The translations under genes and the position numbers were made by a program. This document shows, in pieces, positions 1 through 10,998 of a stretch of DNA of 64,000 bases. The stretch covers positions 186,001 through 250,000 of the forward strand of contig JAWQCY010000001.1 in NCBI GenBank assembly GCA_036321795.1, in the 5' to 3' direction. The number at the start of each line of letters is the position of its first letter. Position 1 is the stretch's first letter. The notes beneath the pieces are model-generated. The model made no database searches and had not been told where the DNA came from. It was given only the letters and a program-made list of their open reading frames with translations. This DNA comes from CAKVON01 sp902475665. GTDB taxonomy: Bacteria; Actinomycetota; Coriobacteriia; Coriobacteriales; Atopobiaceae.

Positions 1-152
1 TCGAGATCCCCACGGGCGAGCAGTACGGCATCGTCGTCTCCAAGGACAACGCGGAGCTGACCAAGAAGATCAACAAGATCCTGGAGAGGATGCAGGACGA
101 CGGCTCGATGGACGACCTCAAGCAGAAGTGGTTCGGGACTACCGACCTCTAG
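1..152 (+). CDS. Amino-acid ABC transporter solute-binding protein, C-terminal fragment
   Basis: Only the last ~50 codons are present; the gene begins before the window. The reading frame ends at TAG 150-152 with ...KQKWFGTTDL. The pattern (EIPTGEQYGIVVSKDN, then a lysine-rich helix with MDDLKQKWFG) is typical of the end of family 3 extracellular solute-binding proteins for polar amino acids. It would be the lipid-anchored or secreted binding subunit feeding the permease that starts 39 bases downstream. The specific amino acid cannot be told from this fragment. Confidence 0.8.
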   Translation, partial: EIPTGEQYGIVVSKDNAELTKKINKILERMQDDGSMDDLKQKWFGTTDL

Positions 153-191
153 GCGGTTTGGAACCGACGAAGGAACGGCATAGGAGTAGCC

Positions 192-1634
192 ATGAAGTTG
201 CAATCTGGAACTAGCAAGAAGGCGCGGCACATCGTCGCCGGCGCGATGCTCGCGCTTGCCGTCGCTCTCGCGGGTGCCCTCGCGGTGCCGACGGATGCCC
301 AGGCGATGACCACCAACAAGGCCACCGCGCGCCCGAACGAGGATGGCGGAGACTCCGTCATCGGTGGCATCGACACCAGGCTCACCTGGGAGGGTACCGT
401 CGGGGACGGTGAGTCCGTCAAGTCTGTCACCCTCACGCTGCCCGACGATGCCAGTTTTGACGGAAGCACCGTTCGCGTGACCGTGCTCGAGGGCCTCAAG
501 CGCGTCTCGATCGACGGCAGTGCCGAGCCTTCCGGCAACTCCGTCAAGATCGACTTCTCCGAGGCGATTCCGGCTGACTCTCTGCTGCGCCTTGAGGTCA
601 CCAACATGAAGTTCCCGACCGAGGGCGGTGACTACGTCGTCAGCGGTACCTACGAGACGGACGGCGGCGGCACCAAGGACCTGGCCGAGTCGCCCAAGAT
701 CGCCATCAAGGCGAACACCCCGCTGCAGTCGCTCGTCAGCTGGCTTGACGAGCAGGCTTGGGTCGAGGCCTGGAACTCCAACCAGTTCCTCGGCATGTTC
801 TTCAAGCCGCAGCTGCTCGTGACCTCGATGGTCTCGCTGTTCAGCGGCTGGGTTCTCTGCATCGTGATCGTTCTCGTGGCCTATCCCTTCGCCATCCTTC
901 TTGGCCTGGGCTTCTCGTTCCTCAAGATGTCCAAGAACGTCCTTCTGCGCGCCATCGCCGTGGTCTATATCAACATCATCCGCGGCACGCCGTTGTTCCT
1001 GCAGATCTACATCATGTTCTTCGGCCTGCCGATGCTGAACATCAACATCGACAACAACATCCTCGGCATCATCGTCATGGCGATCAACTCGTCCGCATAT
1101 CTGGCAGAGATTTTCCGTGCCGGCATCGAGTCGATTCCCGCCGGCCAGTACGAGGCCGCGTCCTCGTTGGGCATGAACAAGGCGCAGACCATGGTCTCGA
1201 TCATCCTGCCCCAGACGGTCCGTCGCGTCCTGCCCATGGTCACCTCCGACTTCATCACCGGCTTCAAGGACACCTCGCTGCTGTCCTCGGTGGGCGTCAT
1301 GGAGCTCATGATGTTCTCGAAGAACCTGACCACCACCTCGGGCAACATCACCCCGTACGTCGCGGCGGCCATCTACTACCTGATCATCACTCTGCCGCTG
1401 ATCAAGGTCGTCACCATCGTCGAGCGTCACCTCGCCCGCGCCGAGTCTGGTGCAGGCCCGCGCCCGAAGGCGAAGGGTGCCGCAGGAACCGCGCCCGTCT
1501 CGACGGGCATCGACCCCAATGCCGCAGGCATGCACATGCAGGCGTCTGAGCCCGAGAAGAAGAGCGCGTGGGCGCTGGCGATGTCGCCGTTCCGTCCGCA
1601 GGCCGCTATGGGAGGTGTGAGCGATGCTGAGTAG
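192..1634 (+). CDS. Amino-acid ABC transporter permease with a secreted N-terminal domain
   Basis: 480 aa, about twice the usual length of a HisM/GlnP-type permease. Residues 1-38 look like a signal peptide (basic start, hydrophobic core, ending AQA). Residues ~39-180 are a hydrophilic, beta-rich, presumably extracytoplasmic domain without a motif I recognise. From ~200 on it is a normal permease with several membrane segments and the EAA loop (EAASSLGMNKAQTMVSIILP) that contacts the ATPase. The hydrophilic C-terminal tail is long. The start is ATG 192 after AGGAGTAGCC. The gene overlaps the start of the ATPase gene, so the two are translationally coupled. Membrane location and role in amino-acid import are inferred from family resemblance. 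Confidence 0.85.
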   Translation: MKLQSGTSKKARHIVAGAMLALAVALAGALAVPTDAQAMTTNKATARPNEDGGDSVIGGIDTRLTWEGTVGDGESVKSVTLTLPDDASFDGSTVRVTVLEGLKRVSIDGSAEPSGNSVKIDFSEAIPADSLLRLEVTNMKFPTEGGDYVVSGTYETDGGGTKDLAESPKIAIKANTPLQSLVSWLDEQAWVEAWNSNQFLGMFFKPQLLVTSMVSLFSGWVLCIVIVLVAYPFAILLGLGFSFLKMSKNVLLRAIAVVYINIIRGTPLFLQIYIMFFGLPMLNINIDNNILGIIVMAINSSAYLAEIFRAGIESIPAGQYEAASSLGMNKAQTMVSIILPQTVRRVLPMVTSDFITGFKDTSLLSSVGVMELMMFSKNLTTTSGNITPYVAAAIYYLIITLPLIKVVTIVERHLARAESGAGPRPKAKGAAGTAPVSTGIDPNAAGMHMQASEPEKKSAWALAMSPFRPQAAMGGVSDAE

Positions 1635-2496
1635 CAAGAAGAACGCTGGCGAGAAGTTCAATGGTGTGCCTGATGCGATGGACGCTGACGAGGCCGCGAA
1701 GCTCGCCTTTGAGCATGACAAGACCCTTTCCCGTCACCACTTCAAGGAGGGAGAGCACCCGATTGTCCGAATCGAGCATCTGAACAAGGCGTTCGACGAC
1801 AACGTGGTCCTGCGCGACGTCAACCTGAACGTCTGGCCCGGCGAGGTCGTCGTGGTCCTGGGTCCGTCCGGCTCCGGCAAGTCAACGATGCTTCGTTGCA
1901 TCAACCTGCTCGAGACCCCGACGGCCGGACACATTCTGGTGCACGACGACGAGATCACGAACTCCGGCAAGACCGACGTCAACAAGCTGCGCACCAACCT
2001 CGGCATGGTGTTCCAGAGCTTCAACCTCTTCCCGCACCTCACGGCCAAGGGCAACGTCATGATTGGCCAGACCAAGGTGCTCAAGAAGAGCAAGGAGGAG
2101 GCCGAGGCCGAGGCAATCAAGCAGCTCGAGGCGGTTGGCCTGGGCGACCGCGTGGACTTCAAGCCCGCCCAACTCTCCGGTGGCCAGCAGCAGCGAGTCG
2201 CCATCGCGCGCGCCGTGGCCATGCACCCGGATGTCCTTCTCTTTGATGAGCCGACGTCGGCCCTTGACCCCGAGCTCGTCCGTGGCGTCCTCGACGTCAT
2301 GCGTGACCTTGCCGAGAACTCGGGCATGACGATGATCGTCGTCACGCATGAGATGGGCTTCGCCCGTGACGTCGCCGACCGAGTCGTCTTTATGGAGGAT
2401 GGCGTCGTCGTCGAGCAGGGCCTGCCCGAGCAGGTCTTCGACCACCCGCAGCACGAGCGCACGGCCAAGTTCATCGGCAACATCGCCGAGGCCTAA
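1624..2496 (+). CDS. Amino-acid ABC transporter ATP-binding protein
   Basis: 290 aa. Walker A is GPSGSGKST, the Q-loop lies in MVFQSFNLFPHL, the signature is LSGGQQQRVAIARA, Walker B is VLLFDEPTSALDP, and the switch histidine is in VVTHEMGF. This is the GlnQ/HisP type of polar amino-acid ATPase, with an extra ~45-residue N-terminal stretch before the ABC domain. Its start overlaps the end of the permease gene by 11 bases, completing a binding protein-permease-ATPase operon. It hydrolyses ATP on the cytoplasmic face to drive uptake; the substrate is probably glutamine, glutamate or a related amino acid. Confidence 0.93.
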   Translation: MLSSKKNAGEKFNGVPDAMDADEAAKLAFEHDKTLSRHHFKEGEHPIVRIEHLNKAFDDNVVLRDVNLNVWPGEVVVVLGPSGSGKSTMLRCINLLETPTAGHILVHDDEITNSGKTDVNKLRTNLGMVFQSFNLFPHLTAKGNVMIGQTKVLKKSKEEAEAEAIKQLEAVGLGDRVDFKPAQLSGGQQQRVAIARAVAMHPDVLLFDEPTSALDPELVRGVLDVMRDLAENSGMTMIVVTHEMGFARDVADRVVFMEDGVVVEQGLPEQVFDHPQHERTAKFIGNIAEA

Positions 2497-2530
2497 GCGC
2501 GGTTTTTGTTCGGCAATCCTAGTGTTATGT

Positions 2531-2562
2531 CGCCCGTGGCATGCGCGTGTGTGCCACGGGCG
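2531..2562 (+). terminator. Hairpin after the ABC operon
   Basis: An 11-bp perfect stem (CGCCCGTGGCA / TGCCACGGGCG) with a 10-base loop lies 34 bases after the ATPase stop. It is followed by a moderately T-rich stretch, TGCTATTCT, and separates the ABC operon from the regulator gene. Confidence 0.6.
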
Positions 2563-2649
2563 TGCTATTCTCGATAAAAAACAAACGCATGCATGTTGGG
2601 TTGTCAGATGCCTGGCAACCTCGCACGATGTGGGGAGGCGTAAGGCAAG

Positions 2650-3324
2650 GTGCACCACAGGAATATCCTTCATGTTGCAAGGACGACGCGCCACCACGAC
2701 CGTATGCGCGAGTTGTCGCATGCGCTTGACGTCTCAACCCTGCTGTCGACACCCGACACCTTCAACCAGGCAATCAACAGCGGGCACGACTTCGACCTCG
2801 TGATCTTGGACACCGTAGGCATCACCGAGGGCCTCAACGAGGCGGTCGACGCGTACCTGACCGACAACGGCATGATCCCGCTGCTTCTCATCGTCGACGA
2901 GGACAAGCTCTCCACGCTGCGCATCCCCGTGCAGTTCAAGACCGACTTTATCCTGTCGACCGCCAGCGAGGCCGAGTTCGAGGTTCGCATCTCGCAGCTT
3001 CTGTGGCCTGGCGAGGAGTCCGTCCCGTCTGACGTGGTCTCGATCGACAACATGACGATCAACCTCGCGACCTACCAGGTCTACATCGATGATGCGCCCG
3101 TCGACCTCACCCTCATGGAGTACTCGCTGCTCTCGTTTTTGGCGACGCACCCCTCGCGCGCCTACTCGCGCGACACGCTGCTGCACCGCGTGTGGGGCTT
3201 CGAGTACTGCGGTGGCACGCGTACGGTCGACGTTCACATCCGTCGAGTGCGCTCCAAGGTGGGACCGCAGATCGCCTCGCACATCGTCACGGTCCGAGGC
3301 GTCGGTTACCTCTTCAAGCTCTAG
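2650..3324 (+). CDS. GlnR-like orphan OmpR-family response regulator
   Basis: 224 aa with a GTG start. Residues ~1-120 form a receiver-like domain with one plausible central aspartate (VILDTVG) but without the usual acidic cluster. Residues ~130-224 form an OmpR/PhoB winged helix with DLTLMEYSLLSFLATHP, the GGTRTVDVHIRRVRSKVG recognition region and the VRGVGYLF wing. The pattern closely follows actinobacterial GlnR, an orphan regulator of nitrogen genes that works without a partner kinase. No histidine kinase gene is adjacent. Its position after an amino-acid transporter and the presence of gltBD in the window fit a nitrogen role, but this is inference. Other OmpR-type orphans are possible. 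Confidence 0.75.
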   Translation: MHHRNILHVARTTRHHDRMRELSHALDVSTLLSTPDTFNQAINSGHDFDLVILDTVGITEGLNEAVDAYLTDNGMIPLLLIVDEDKLSTLRIPVQFKTDFILSTASEAEFEVRISQLLWPGEESVPSDVVSIDNMTINLATYQVYIDDAPVDLTLMEYSLLSFLATHPSRAYSRDTLLHRVWGFEYCGGTRTVDVHIRRVRSKVGPQIASHIVTVRGVGYLFKL

Positions 3325-3332
3325 ACCCCTTG

Positions 3333-3362
3333 CGCCCGGCCTTGCGGTCGGGCGTTCTTCTC
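3333..3362 (+). terminator. Rho-independent terminator of the GlnR-like gene
   Basis: The stem CGCCCGGCC / GGTCGGGCG with a TTGC loop is followed by TTCTTCT and starts 8 bases after the stop codon. The T-rich tail overlaps a copy of the over-represented oligomer (3357-3368). Confidence 0.8.
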
Positions 3363-3524
3363 GGCAGGCTTTTTAAGCATCCTGCAAGCGTTGTCACGCC
3401 AATCTGTCGTGTGGGCCGATGCCTCGGGCGTCGTGTTAAGCGACGTTGCGGGCGGGTAGAGTGAGCCTGTAGAGAAGTGCGAGCGAGCCCTGGCACCGAT
3501 GCGGGGCGAAAGGTGGTACAGCAA

Positions 3525-5015
3525 ATGGCAGACAACGTCGATCGCCCGCCCGTCCCCGGCGACATCGAAAGCGACAGGCAGGAGACGCTCGTGCACGCGG
3601 TGCCCGAGATTGGCTCGCAGGCATCTGACAATCAGGGTTCGGCCGCGGCCGCGGACGCGGGTGCTGCCGCGGGCGCGGATGACGGCAGGCAGGTCGCCGC
3701 AGACTTGACCGCGACGAGCGCCCCTGTAGCCGGCGCCGTTCCCGCGGCGGGCGTCGTGGCCGAGAAGGGCGCCAAGCCCAAGAGGGGCCACGGTTGCCTG
3801 AAGATGGCGGTCGCGGGCCTTGCCGGCGGCGTCGTCGGCGCCGCGGCGATCACCGCGGGCCTGTGGTACTGCGGCGTCGTGCAGCTGCCCGGCACCCACG
3901 CCACCGACACCACCAACCAGCAGATCACCATCAACGCCACCGACACCGACGCCACGATCTCGCAGGCCGTGGCCAAGAAGGCACTGCCGTCGGTCGTCTC
4001 GATCAGCGTGACCACCGACGAGGGCTCTGGCGTCGGATCGGGCGTCATCCTGGACAAGGACGGCAACATCCTCACCAACTACCACGTCATCGATGGTGCC
4101 AAGACCATCTCGGTCACCATCGACGGCAAGAGCTACGACGGCACGGTCCTGGGTTCCGACAGCTCGAGCGACCTCGCCGTGGTAAACGTCGACCTTGGGG
4201 ACACCGAGGTCACCCCGATCGAGGTCGGCGACTCCTCTCGGCTCGTTGTGGGCGACTGGGTCATGGCGATCGGAAGCCCCTACGGCCTCGACCAGTCCGT
4301 CTCGACAGGCATTGTCAGCTCGCTGTACCGCTCGACGATGCTGACGTCGTACTCGGGCAGCACAATCTACGCCAACCTGATCCAGACCGACGCCGCCATC
4401 AACCCCGGCAACTCGGGTGGCGCGCTGGTGGACGACGAGGGCAAGCTCGTCGGCATCAACTCGATCATCGAGAGCAGCTCGGGCTCGAGCTCGGGCGTGG
4501 GCTTTGCCATCGACGGCAACTACGCGGTCAAGATCGCCAAGACCATCATCTCGGGCGAGAAGGTCACCCACGCCTACCTGGGAGCCTCGCTGGCCACGGT
4601 CAACGCCGAGAACGCCCAGCGCGCCCAGCTCGCGGTGAGCCAGGGCGCCTACGTCCGCAGCGTCGAGAGCGACAGCCCGGCAGACAAGGCGGGCCTGAAG
4701 GAGGGCGACGTCATCACCAAGGTCGACGACCAGGACATCATGTCGGCCGACGCCCTCAAGCTTGCGATTCGCGCCCACGACGTGGGTGACAAGGTCACGA
4801 TCACCGTCATGCGCGGCAGCAGCGAGAAGACCCTCGAGGTCACGCTCGGCTCCGACGAGAAGCTCCAGGAGCAGGAGGCCGCTCAGCAGCAGGAGGCCCA
4901 GCAGCAGGGCCAGCAGGGTGGTAACCGCGGCCAGCGTCAGGGCAACGGCCAGGGCGAGGGCGACTCGGGCGGTTACGGCCTGGGCGATCTGGGCTCGCTT
5001 CTGGGTGGCAACTAG
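3525..5015 (+). CDS. htrA: HtrA/DegP-like membrane-anchored serine protease with PDZ domain
   Basis: 496 aa from ATG 3525 (preceded by GAAAGGTGG). Layout: a disordered Ala/Asp-rich cytoplasmic N-terminus (1-85), one membrane segment (~91-117), a trypsin-like protease domain (~145-330) with catalytic His187 (NYHVIDG), Asp216 (SSSDLAVV) and Ser297 (NPGNSGGA), a PDZ domain (~350-445), and a Gln/Gly-rich tail. It should act outside the membrane in degrading misfolded envelope proteins. All triad residues are present, so it is predicted active. The Q-rich tail after the PDZ domain is not part of the standard fold. The gene appears monocistronic between two hairpins. Confidence 0.93.
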   Translation: MADNVDRPPVPGDIESDRQETLVHAVPEIGSQASDNQGSAAAADAGAAAGADDGRQVAADLTATSAPVAGAVPAAGVVAEKGAKPKRGHGCLKMAVAGLAGGVVGAAAITAGLWYCGVVQLPGTHATDTTNQQITINATDTDATISQAVAKKALPSVVSISVTTDEGSGVGSGVILDKDGNILTNYHVIDGAKTISVTIDGKSYDGTVLGSDSSSDLAVVNVDLGDTEVTPIEVGDSSRLVVGDWVMAIGSPYGLDQSVSTGIVSSLYRSTMLTSYSGSTIYANLIQTDAAINPGNSGGALVDDEGKLVGINSIIESSSGSSSGVGFAIDGNYAVKIAKTIISGEKVTHAYLGASLATVNAENAQRAQLAVSQGAYVRSVESDSPADKAGLKEGDVITKVDDQDIMSADALKLAIRAHDVGDKVTITVMRGSSEKTLEVTLGSDEKLQEQEAAQQQEAQQQGQQGGNRGQRQGNGQGEGDSGGYGLGDLGSLLGGN

Positions 5016-5075
5016 GCCGTAGCGCGCTGGGTCTCCGTTGCGCGCCGAGTCGCCGCCGCGACAAAAACAGACTAT

Positions 5076-5115
5076 CGAGAAGGGCCGTGGGGCTTCGAAC
5101 CCGCGGCCCTTCTCG
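5076..5115 (+). terminator. Terminator-like hairpin after htrA
   Basis: A 15-bp stem (CGAGAAGGGCCGTGG / CCGCGGCCCTTCTCG, one T-G pair) with a short loop lies about 60 bases after the htrA stop. It has no long T-run on the plus strand. Both arms contain the CGAGAAG core that recurs throughout the window. Confidence 0.6.
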
Positions 5116-5147
5116 CTATGGGGCTTCTCGGGTTGAGGGTTATGCGG

Positions 5148-5200
5148 ATACCCTGTGGGGGTATACTAGTCGCACCGTAAGGTACCCCCTGGGGGTATAT
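5148..5200 (+). promoter_or_regulatory. Two CsoR-type copper operators
   Basis: Two G/C-rich palindromes precede csoR: ATACCCTGTGGGGGTAT (5148-5164) and TACCCCCTGGGGGTAT (5183-5198). They match the form of CsoR boxes (ATACCC...GGGTAT). The first overlaps a -10-like TATACT (5162-5167); the second lies just upstream of the csoR ribosome binding site. This suggests autorepression of a csoR-copA operon, relieved by Cu(I). Confidence 0.75.
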
Positions 5201-5213
5201 GAGAGGACGGACG

Positions 5214-5516
5214 ATGCCCAAGACCGAGTGTTGCTGCCACAAGAAGTCGACCCCACGAAGCGACGAGCTCAAGGCCGACGTCGACCGCAGGATCAACCGT
5301 GCGATCGGCCAGCTGGGCGGCATCCGCCAGATGGTCGACGACGACCGCTACTGCGGCGACGTGCTCACGCAGCTCGCCGCGGTGGAGAGTGCCGTCAAGG
5401 CGATCTCGCGCGAGGTGATGCGCGACCACCTGGAGACGTGCGTGGTCGAGCGCATCCAGTCGGGCGACACCGAGGTCGTCGACGAGGTCATGGGCCTGTT
5501 CAAGAAGTTCATGTGA
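5214..5516 (+). CDS. csoR: CsoR-family copper-sensing repressor
   Basis: 100 aa from ATG 5214, chosen because GAGAGGACGG is well placed before it; an earlier in-frame ATG at 5199 lacks such a site. It is the all-helical DUF156/CsoR fold with the Cu(I) ligand set Cys (RYCGDVL), His and Cys (DHLETC). A CCCHKK stretch near the N-terminus adds cysteines. It lies directly upstream of copA, with two operator-like palindromes in front. It should release DNA when copper binds, switching on copA. Confidence 0.93.
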   Translation: MPKTECCCHKKSTPRSDELKADVDRRINRAIGQLGGIRQMVDDDRYCGDVLTQLAAVESAVKAISREVMRDHLETCVVERIQSGDTEVVDEVMGLFKKFM

Positions 5517-5550
5517 CGCGCGCGGCGGTTCCGCGCGCGGGAGGGGAGTC

Positions 5551-8235
<2,685 letters not shown>

Positions 8236-8256
8236 CTATCGGATGGGGTCGCTACC

Positions 8257-8288
8257 CCAGCGCACTTCTCGACAGGAAAGTGCGCTGG
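8257..8288 (+). terminator. Terminator-like hairpin after copA
   Basis: A perfect 11-bp stem (CCAGCGCACTT / AAGTGCGCTGG) with a 10-base loop lies 21 bases after the copA stop. The loop and left arm contain an exact copy of the over-represented oligomer (8265-8276, reverse orientation). Confidence 0.65.
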
Positions 8289-8379
8289 CTGACTGCCCCT
8301 ATACATATCGCGAGTGTTAGCGAAAGGCGCTGGATGGCCCATTGGGGTGTTCGGCGCCTTTTCCACGGTGAGCGGAAAT

Positions 8380-8534
8380 AAATTGGTCTACTTTTGCATA
8401 AGGCTTGAATACACTTTTGCGGGGTCTCAGACTATATAAGCGTTAGGGTATTTCATACCAAAGGAGTGGGACACAAGCGGGCCTGCGCTGGAAGCGGCGC
8501 CGTGCCCGGGCCGTCCTGGAAAGGGGAGAATCAC
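8380..8534 (+). promoter_or_regulatory. Upstream region of the sugar cluster
   Basis: This AT-richer stretch precedes the BtpA-like gene. It holds a direct repeat of ACTTTTGC (about 8390 and 8413, 23 bases apart) and a -10-like TATATA (8433-8438). I see no convincing -35 at normal spacing. The repeat could be an operator for a regulator encoded elsewhere. AAAGGGGAG just before ATG 8535 is the ribosome binding site. Confidence 0.35.
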
Positions 8535-9362
8535 ATGCTTTGGACCGAGGAACTTTTTGGCGTCAAGAAGCCCATCATCTCGATGCTGCACCTGGACCCG
8601 CTGCCCGGCGATCCGCGTTATGTCGGCGAGTGCACCGTCAAGCGTGCCGTCGAGCACGCGAAGCGTGACCTGGAGGCCCTGCAGGAGGGTGGCGTCGACG
8701 GCATCATCGTCTCCAACGAGTTCAGCCTGCCCTACCAGCGTCACATGGACTACGTGACGCCCGCCACCATGGCCTACGTCGTCGGTCAGCTCAAGAGCGA
8801 GCTGTCCGTTCCCTACGGCGTCGACGCCATCTCCGACGGCCTGGCCTGCCTCGAGCTCGCTGCCGCCTGCGAGGCCAAGTTCGTCCGCGGCACCTTCTCC
8901 GGCGTCTACGTCGGCGACGGTGGCCTGTACGACAACGACTTCTCCATGCTCCAGCGTCGTCGCGTCGAGCTGCACCTTGACGACCTGAAGATGCTCTACT
9001 TCATCAACCCCGAGTCCGACCGCAGCCTCGACACCCGTGCCCTGGCCGACATCGCTGCCTCGACGATCTTCAAGGTCCACCCCGACGGCCTGTGCGTCTC
9101 GGCCAACGCCGCCGGTGCCGACGTCGACACCGACCTCATCGCCTCCGTCAAGGCCAAGAACCCCGAGGTCGCTGTCCTGGTCAACACCGGCTGCCGTCCG
9201 GACACCATCGAGGCCAAGCTCGAGGTCTGCGACGCCGCCGTCGTCGGCACCTACTTCAAGGAGGGCGGCAAGCTCGAGGACGAGAAGCTCAACAACGTCC
9301 GCGTTGACGTCAACCGCGTCAAGGAGTTCATGGACGTCGTCTACCAGGCGCGCCAGAAGTAG
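8535..9362 (+). CDS. BtpA/SgcQ-family TIM-barrel protein
   Basis: 275 aa from ATG 8535 (AAGGGGAG upstream). The sequence fits the BtpA family: PIISMLHLDPLPGDP near the start, GVDGIIVSNEF, and a C-terminal phosphate-binding-like VLVNTGCRPDTIEAKL. The family has a TIM-barrel fold and includes SgcQ of the E. coli sgc locus; its reaction is not well established. The gene leads a cluster with a sugar kinase, an epimerase-like and an aldolase-like gene, so a role in phosphorylated sugar metabolism is inferred. A strong hairpin separates it from the next gene. Confidence 0.8.
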   Translation: MLWTEELFGVKKPIISMLHLDPLPGDPRYVGECTVKRAVEHAKRDLEALQEGGVDGIIVSNEFSLPYQRHMDYVTPATMAYVVGQLKSELSVPYGVDAISDGLACLELAAACEAKFVRGTFSGVYVGDGGLYDNDFSMLQRRRVELHLDDLKMLYFINPESDRSLDTRALADIAASTIFKVHPDGLCVSANAAGADVDTDLIASVKAKNPEVAVLVNTGCRPDTIEAKLEVCDAAVVGTYFKEGGKLEDEKLNNVRVDVNRVKEFMDVVYQARQK

Positions 9363-9421
9363 TACTGCCCATGTGTGACGGATGGGAATTCCGTACGCAG
9401 TGGAGTGAGCCAGCCGTTTTG

Positions 9422-9458
9422 CGGTGGTCACAGGCCGCGGGCCCGTGGCCACCGTTTT
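9422..9458 (+). terminator. Terminator or attenuator inside the sugar cluster
   Basis: An imperfect 13-bp stem (CGGTGGTCACAGG / CCCGTGGCCACCG) followed by TTTTATTT lies between the BtpA-like gene and the kinase gene, which starts 27 bases later. It should lower read-through, so the first gene may be made in excess over the next three. Confidence 0.75.
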
Positions 9459-9484
9459 ATTTCGCTAAGAAAGGGGTCGTCCGT

Positions 9485-10996
9485 ATGTCCGAGAAGGTTC
9501 TTATCGCCGTCGATAACGGTGGATCCGAGACCAAGTGCGCGGTCTTCTCGCTCGACGGCAAGGAGCTCGCCGTTGCGAGCAGGCGCCTGCCGATTGAGGT
9601 CCCGCAGCCTGCCTGGAGCGAGCGTGATGCCGAGGCGGTCTGGCAGATGAGCGCCGAGGCGATTCGCGAGGCGCTTGAGACTGCGGGCGTTGACGGTGCC
9701 GATGTCGCGGGCGTCGGTCTTACCGGCTATGGCAATGGCGTCTGCTTCGTTGACGAGCGGGGCGTTCCCACGTACAAGGCGGTCGTCTCGACGGACGAGC
9801 GAGCCGACGACATCTGCTCCGAGTTTGCCGAGAACGGCGTCGAGCGTGCGATCTACCCCATGACCTGCCAGTCCACCTGGGCAGCGCAGCCTGCGGCGAT
9901 GCTGCCTTGGTTCAAGCGCAACATGCCCGAGGTTCTCGAGAAGACCCGCTGGTGCCTCGGCATCAAGGATTACATTCGCTTCCGTCTGACGGGGGAGTTC
10001 AAGACCGAGATGACGGAGGCGAGCTCCACCTGTCTTCTCAACCTCCACACGCGCGAGTTCGACCCCGCCATCTTCGAGGCGCTGGGCATCCCCGAGCTCC
10101 TTCGCATCATGCCGCCGGTGCTCGAGAGCTGCGACATCTCCGGCTATGTGAGCGACGAGGCTGACGCCGAGTGCGGCCTTGTGGCGGGCACGCCCGTGGC
10201 GTCGGGTTACTTCGACATCGACGCCGCCGAGTTTGCCAGTGGCGTTGCCGATACCGAGACGCTCTGCCTGATCGCCGGCACCTGGTCCATCAACGAGCGT
10301 CTTGCCACCGAGGCAAACACCGACTACGACAAGAACAAGAACACGGTCACGCTGGGATATCGTCCCGGCTACTACAACGTCGAGGAGTCCTGGCCCACAT
10401 CCGCCTCGAACTTTGACTGGTTCGTCTCCAACTTCCTCGAGGCCGACCGCGAGGGCGTCTCGCGCTCGCAGATCTACGCCGAGTGCAATGCCGCCGTCGC
10501 AGCCCTCGACCCGAGCGACTCCGATGTCGTCTTCGTCCCGTACCTCTACGGCTCCTCCTATCCCTCGGGCGCGGACGCGACCTTCATGGGCCTGTCCAGC
10601 TACACGACGCGCGACCAGATGCTTCTTGCCGTCTACGAGGGCGTGTGCTTCTCGACCCTGTGGAATGTCCAGCAGCTGGTCGGCAAGGACCTGTCGGGCC
10701 GTCGCGTGAGGCTGTCGGGCGGCGTCGCAAAGAGCCACGAGTGGACGCAGATCATGGCCGACGTGCTTCAGGTTCCCGTCGAGACGCTCGCCAACTCCGA
10801 GCTCTCCGCGCAGGGCGCGGCGATGGGCGCGGGCGTGGCCTGCGGCGCATACGCGAGCTATGACGAGGCTATCGAGAAGGCCGTACGCGTGGGCGAGACC
10901 GTGTATCCCCGTCCCGAGTTCGCCGAGGTGTACAAGCGCAAGTACGCTCGCTACGAGCGTGCGCTCGAGGCCCTCAAGACGTTTGGCGAGGTGTAA
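9485..10996 (+). CDS. FGGY-family carbohydrate kinase
   Basis: 503 aa from ATG 9485 (AAGAAAGGGG upstream). The actin-like ATPase fold of FGGY kinases is evident: N-terminal VLIAVDNGGSETKCAVF, GVGLTGYGNG, and in the C-terminal half LIAGTWSINE and VRLSGGVAKSHEWTQIMADVL. It resembles kinases of the L-xylulose / 3-keto-L-gulonate group (LyxK/YoaC-like), but the substrate is not certain. It phosphorylates a ketose or sugar acid, presumably feeding the epimerase- and aldolase-like enzymes downstream; the next gene starts 2 bases after its stop. Confidence 0.88.
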   Translation: MSEKVLIAVDNGGSETKCAVFSLDGKELAVASRRLPIEVPQPAWSERDAEAVWQMSAEAIREALETAGVDGADVAGVGLTGYGNGVCFVDERGVPTYKAVVSTDERADDICSEFAENGVERAIYPMTCQSTWAAQPAAMLPWFKRNMPEVLEKTRWCLGIKDYIRFRLTGEFKTEMTEASSTCLLNLHTREFDPAIFEALGIPELLRIMPPVLESCDISGYVSDEADAECGLVAGTPVASGYFDIDAAEFASGVADTETLCLIAGTWSINERLATEANTDYDKNKNTVTLGYRPGYYNVEESWPTSASNFDWFVSNFLEADREGVSRSQIYAECNAAVAALDPSDSDVVFVPYLYGSSYPSGADATFMGLSSYTTRDQMLLAVYEGVCFSTLWNVQQLVGKDLSGRRVRLSGGVAKSHEWTQIMADVLQVPVETLANSELSAQGAAMGAGVACGAYASYDEAIEKAVRVGETVYPRPEFAEVYKRKYARYERALEALKTFGEV

Positions 10997-10998
10997 CG

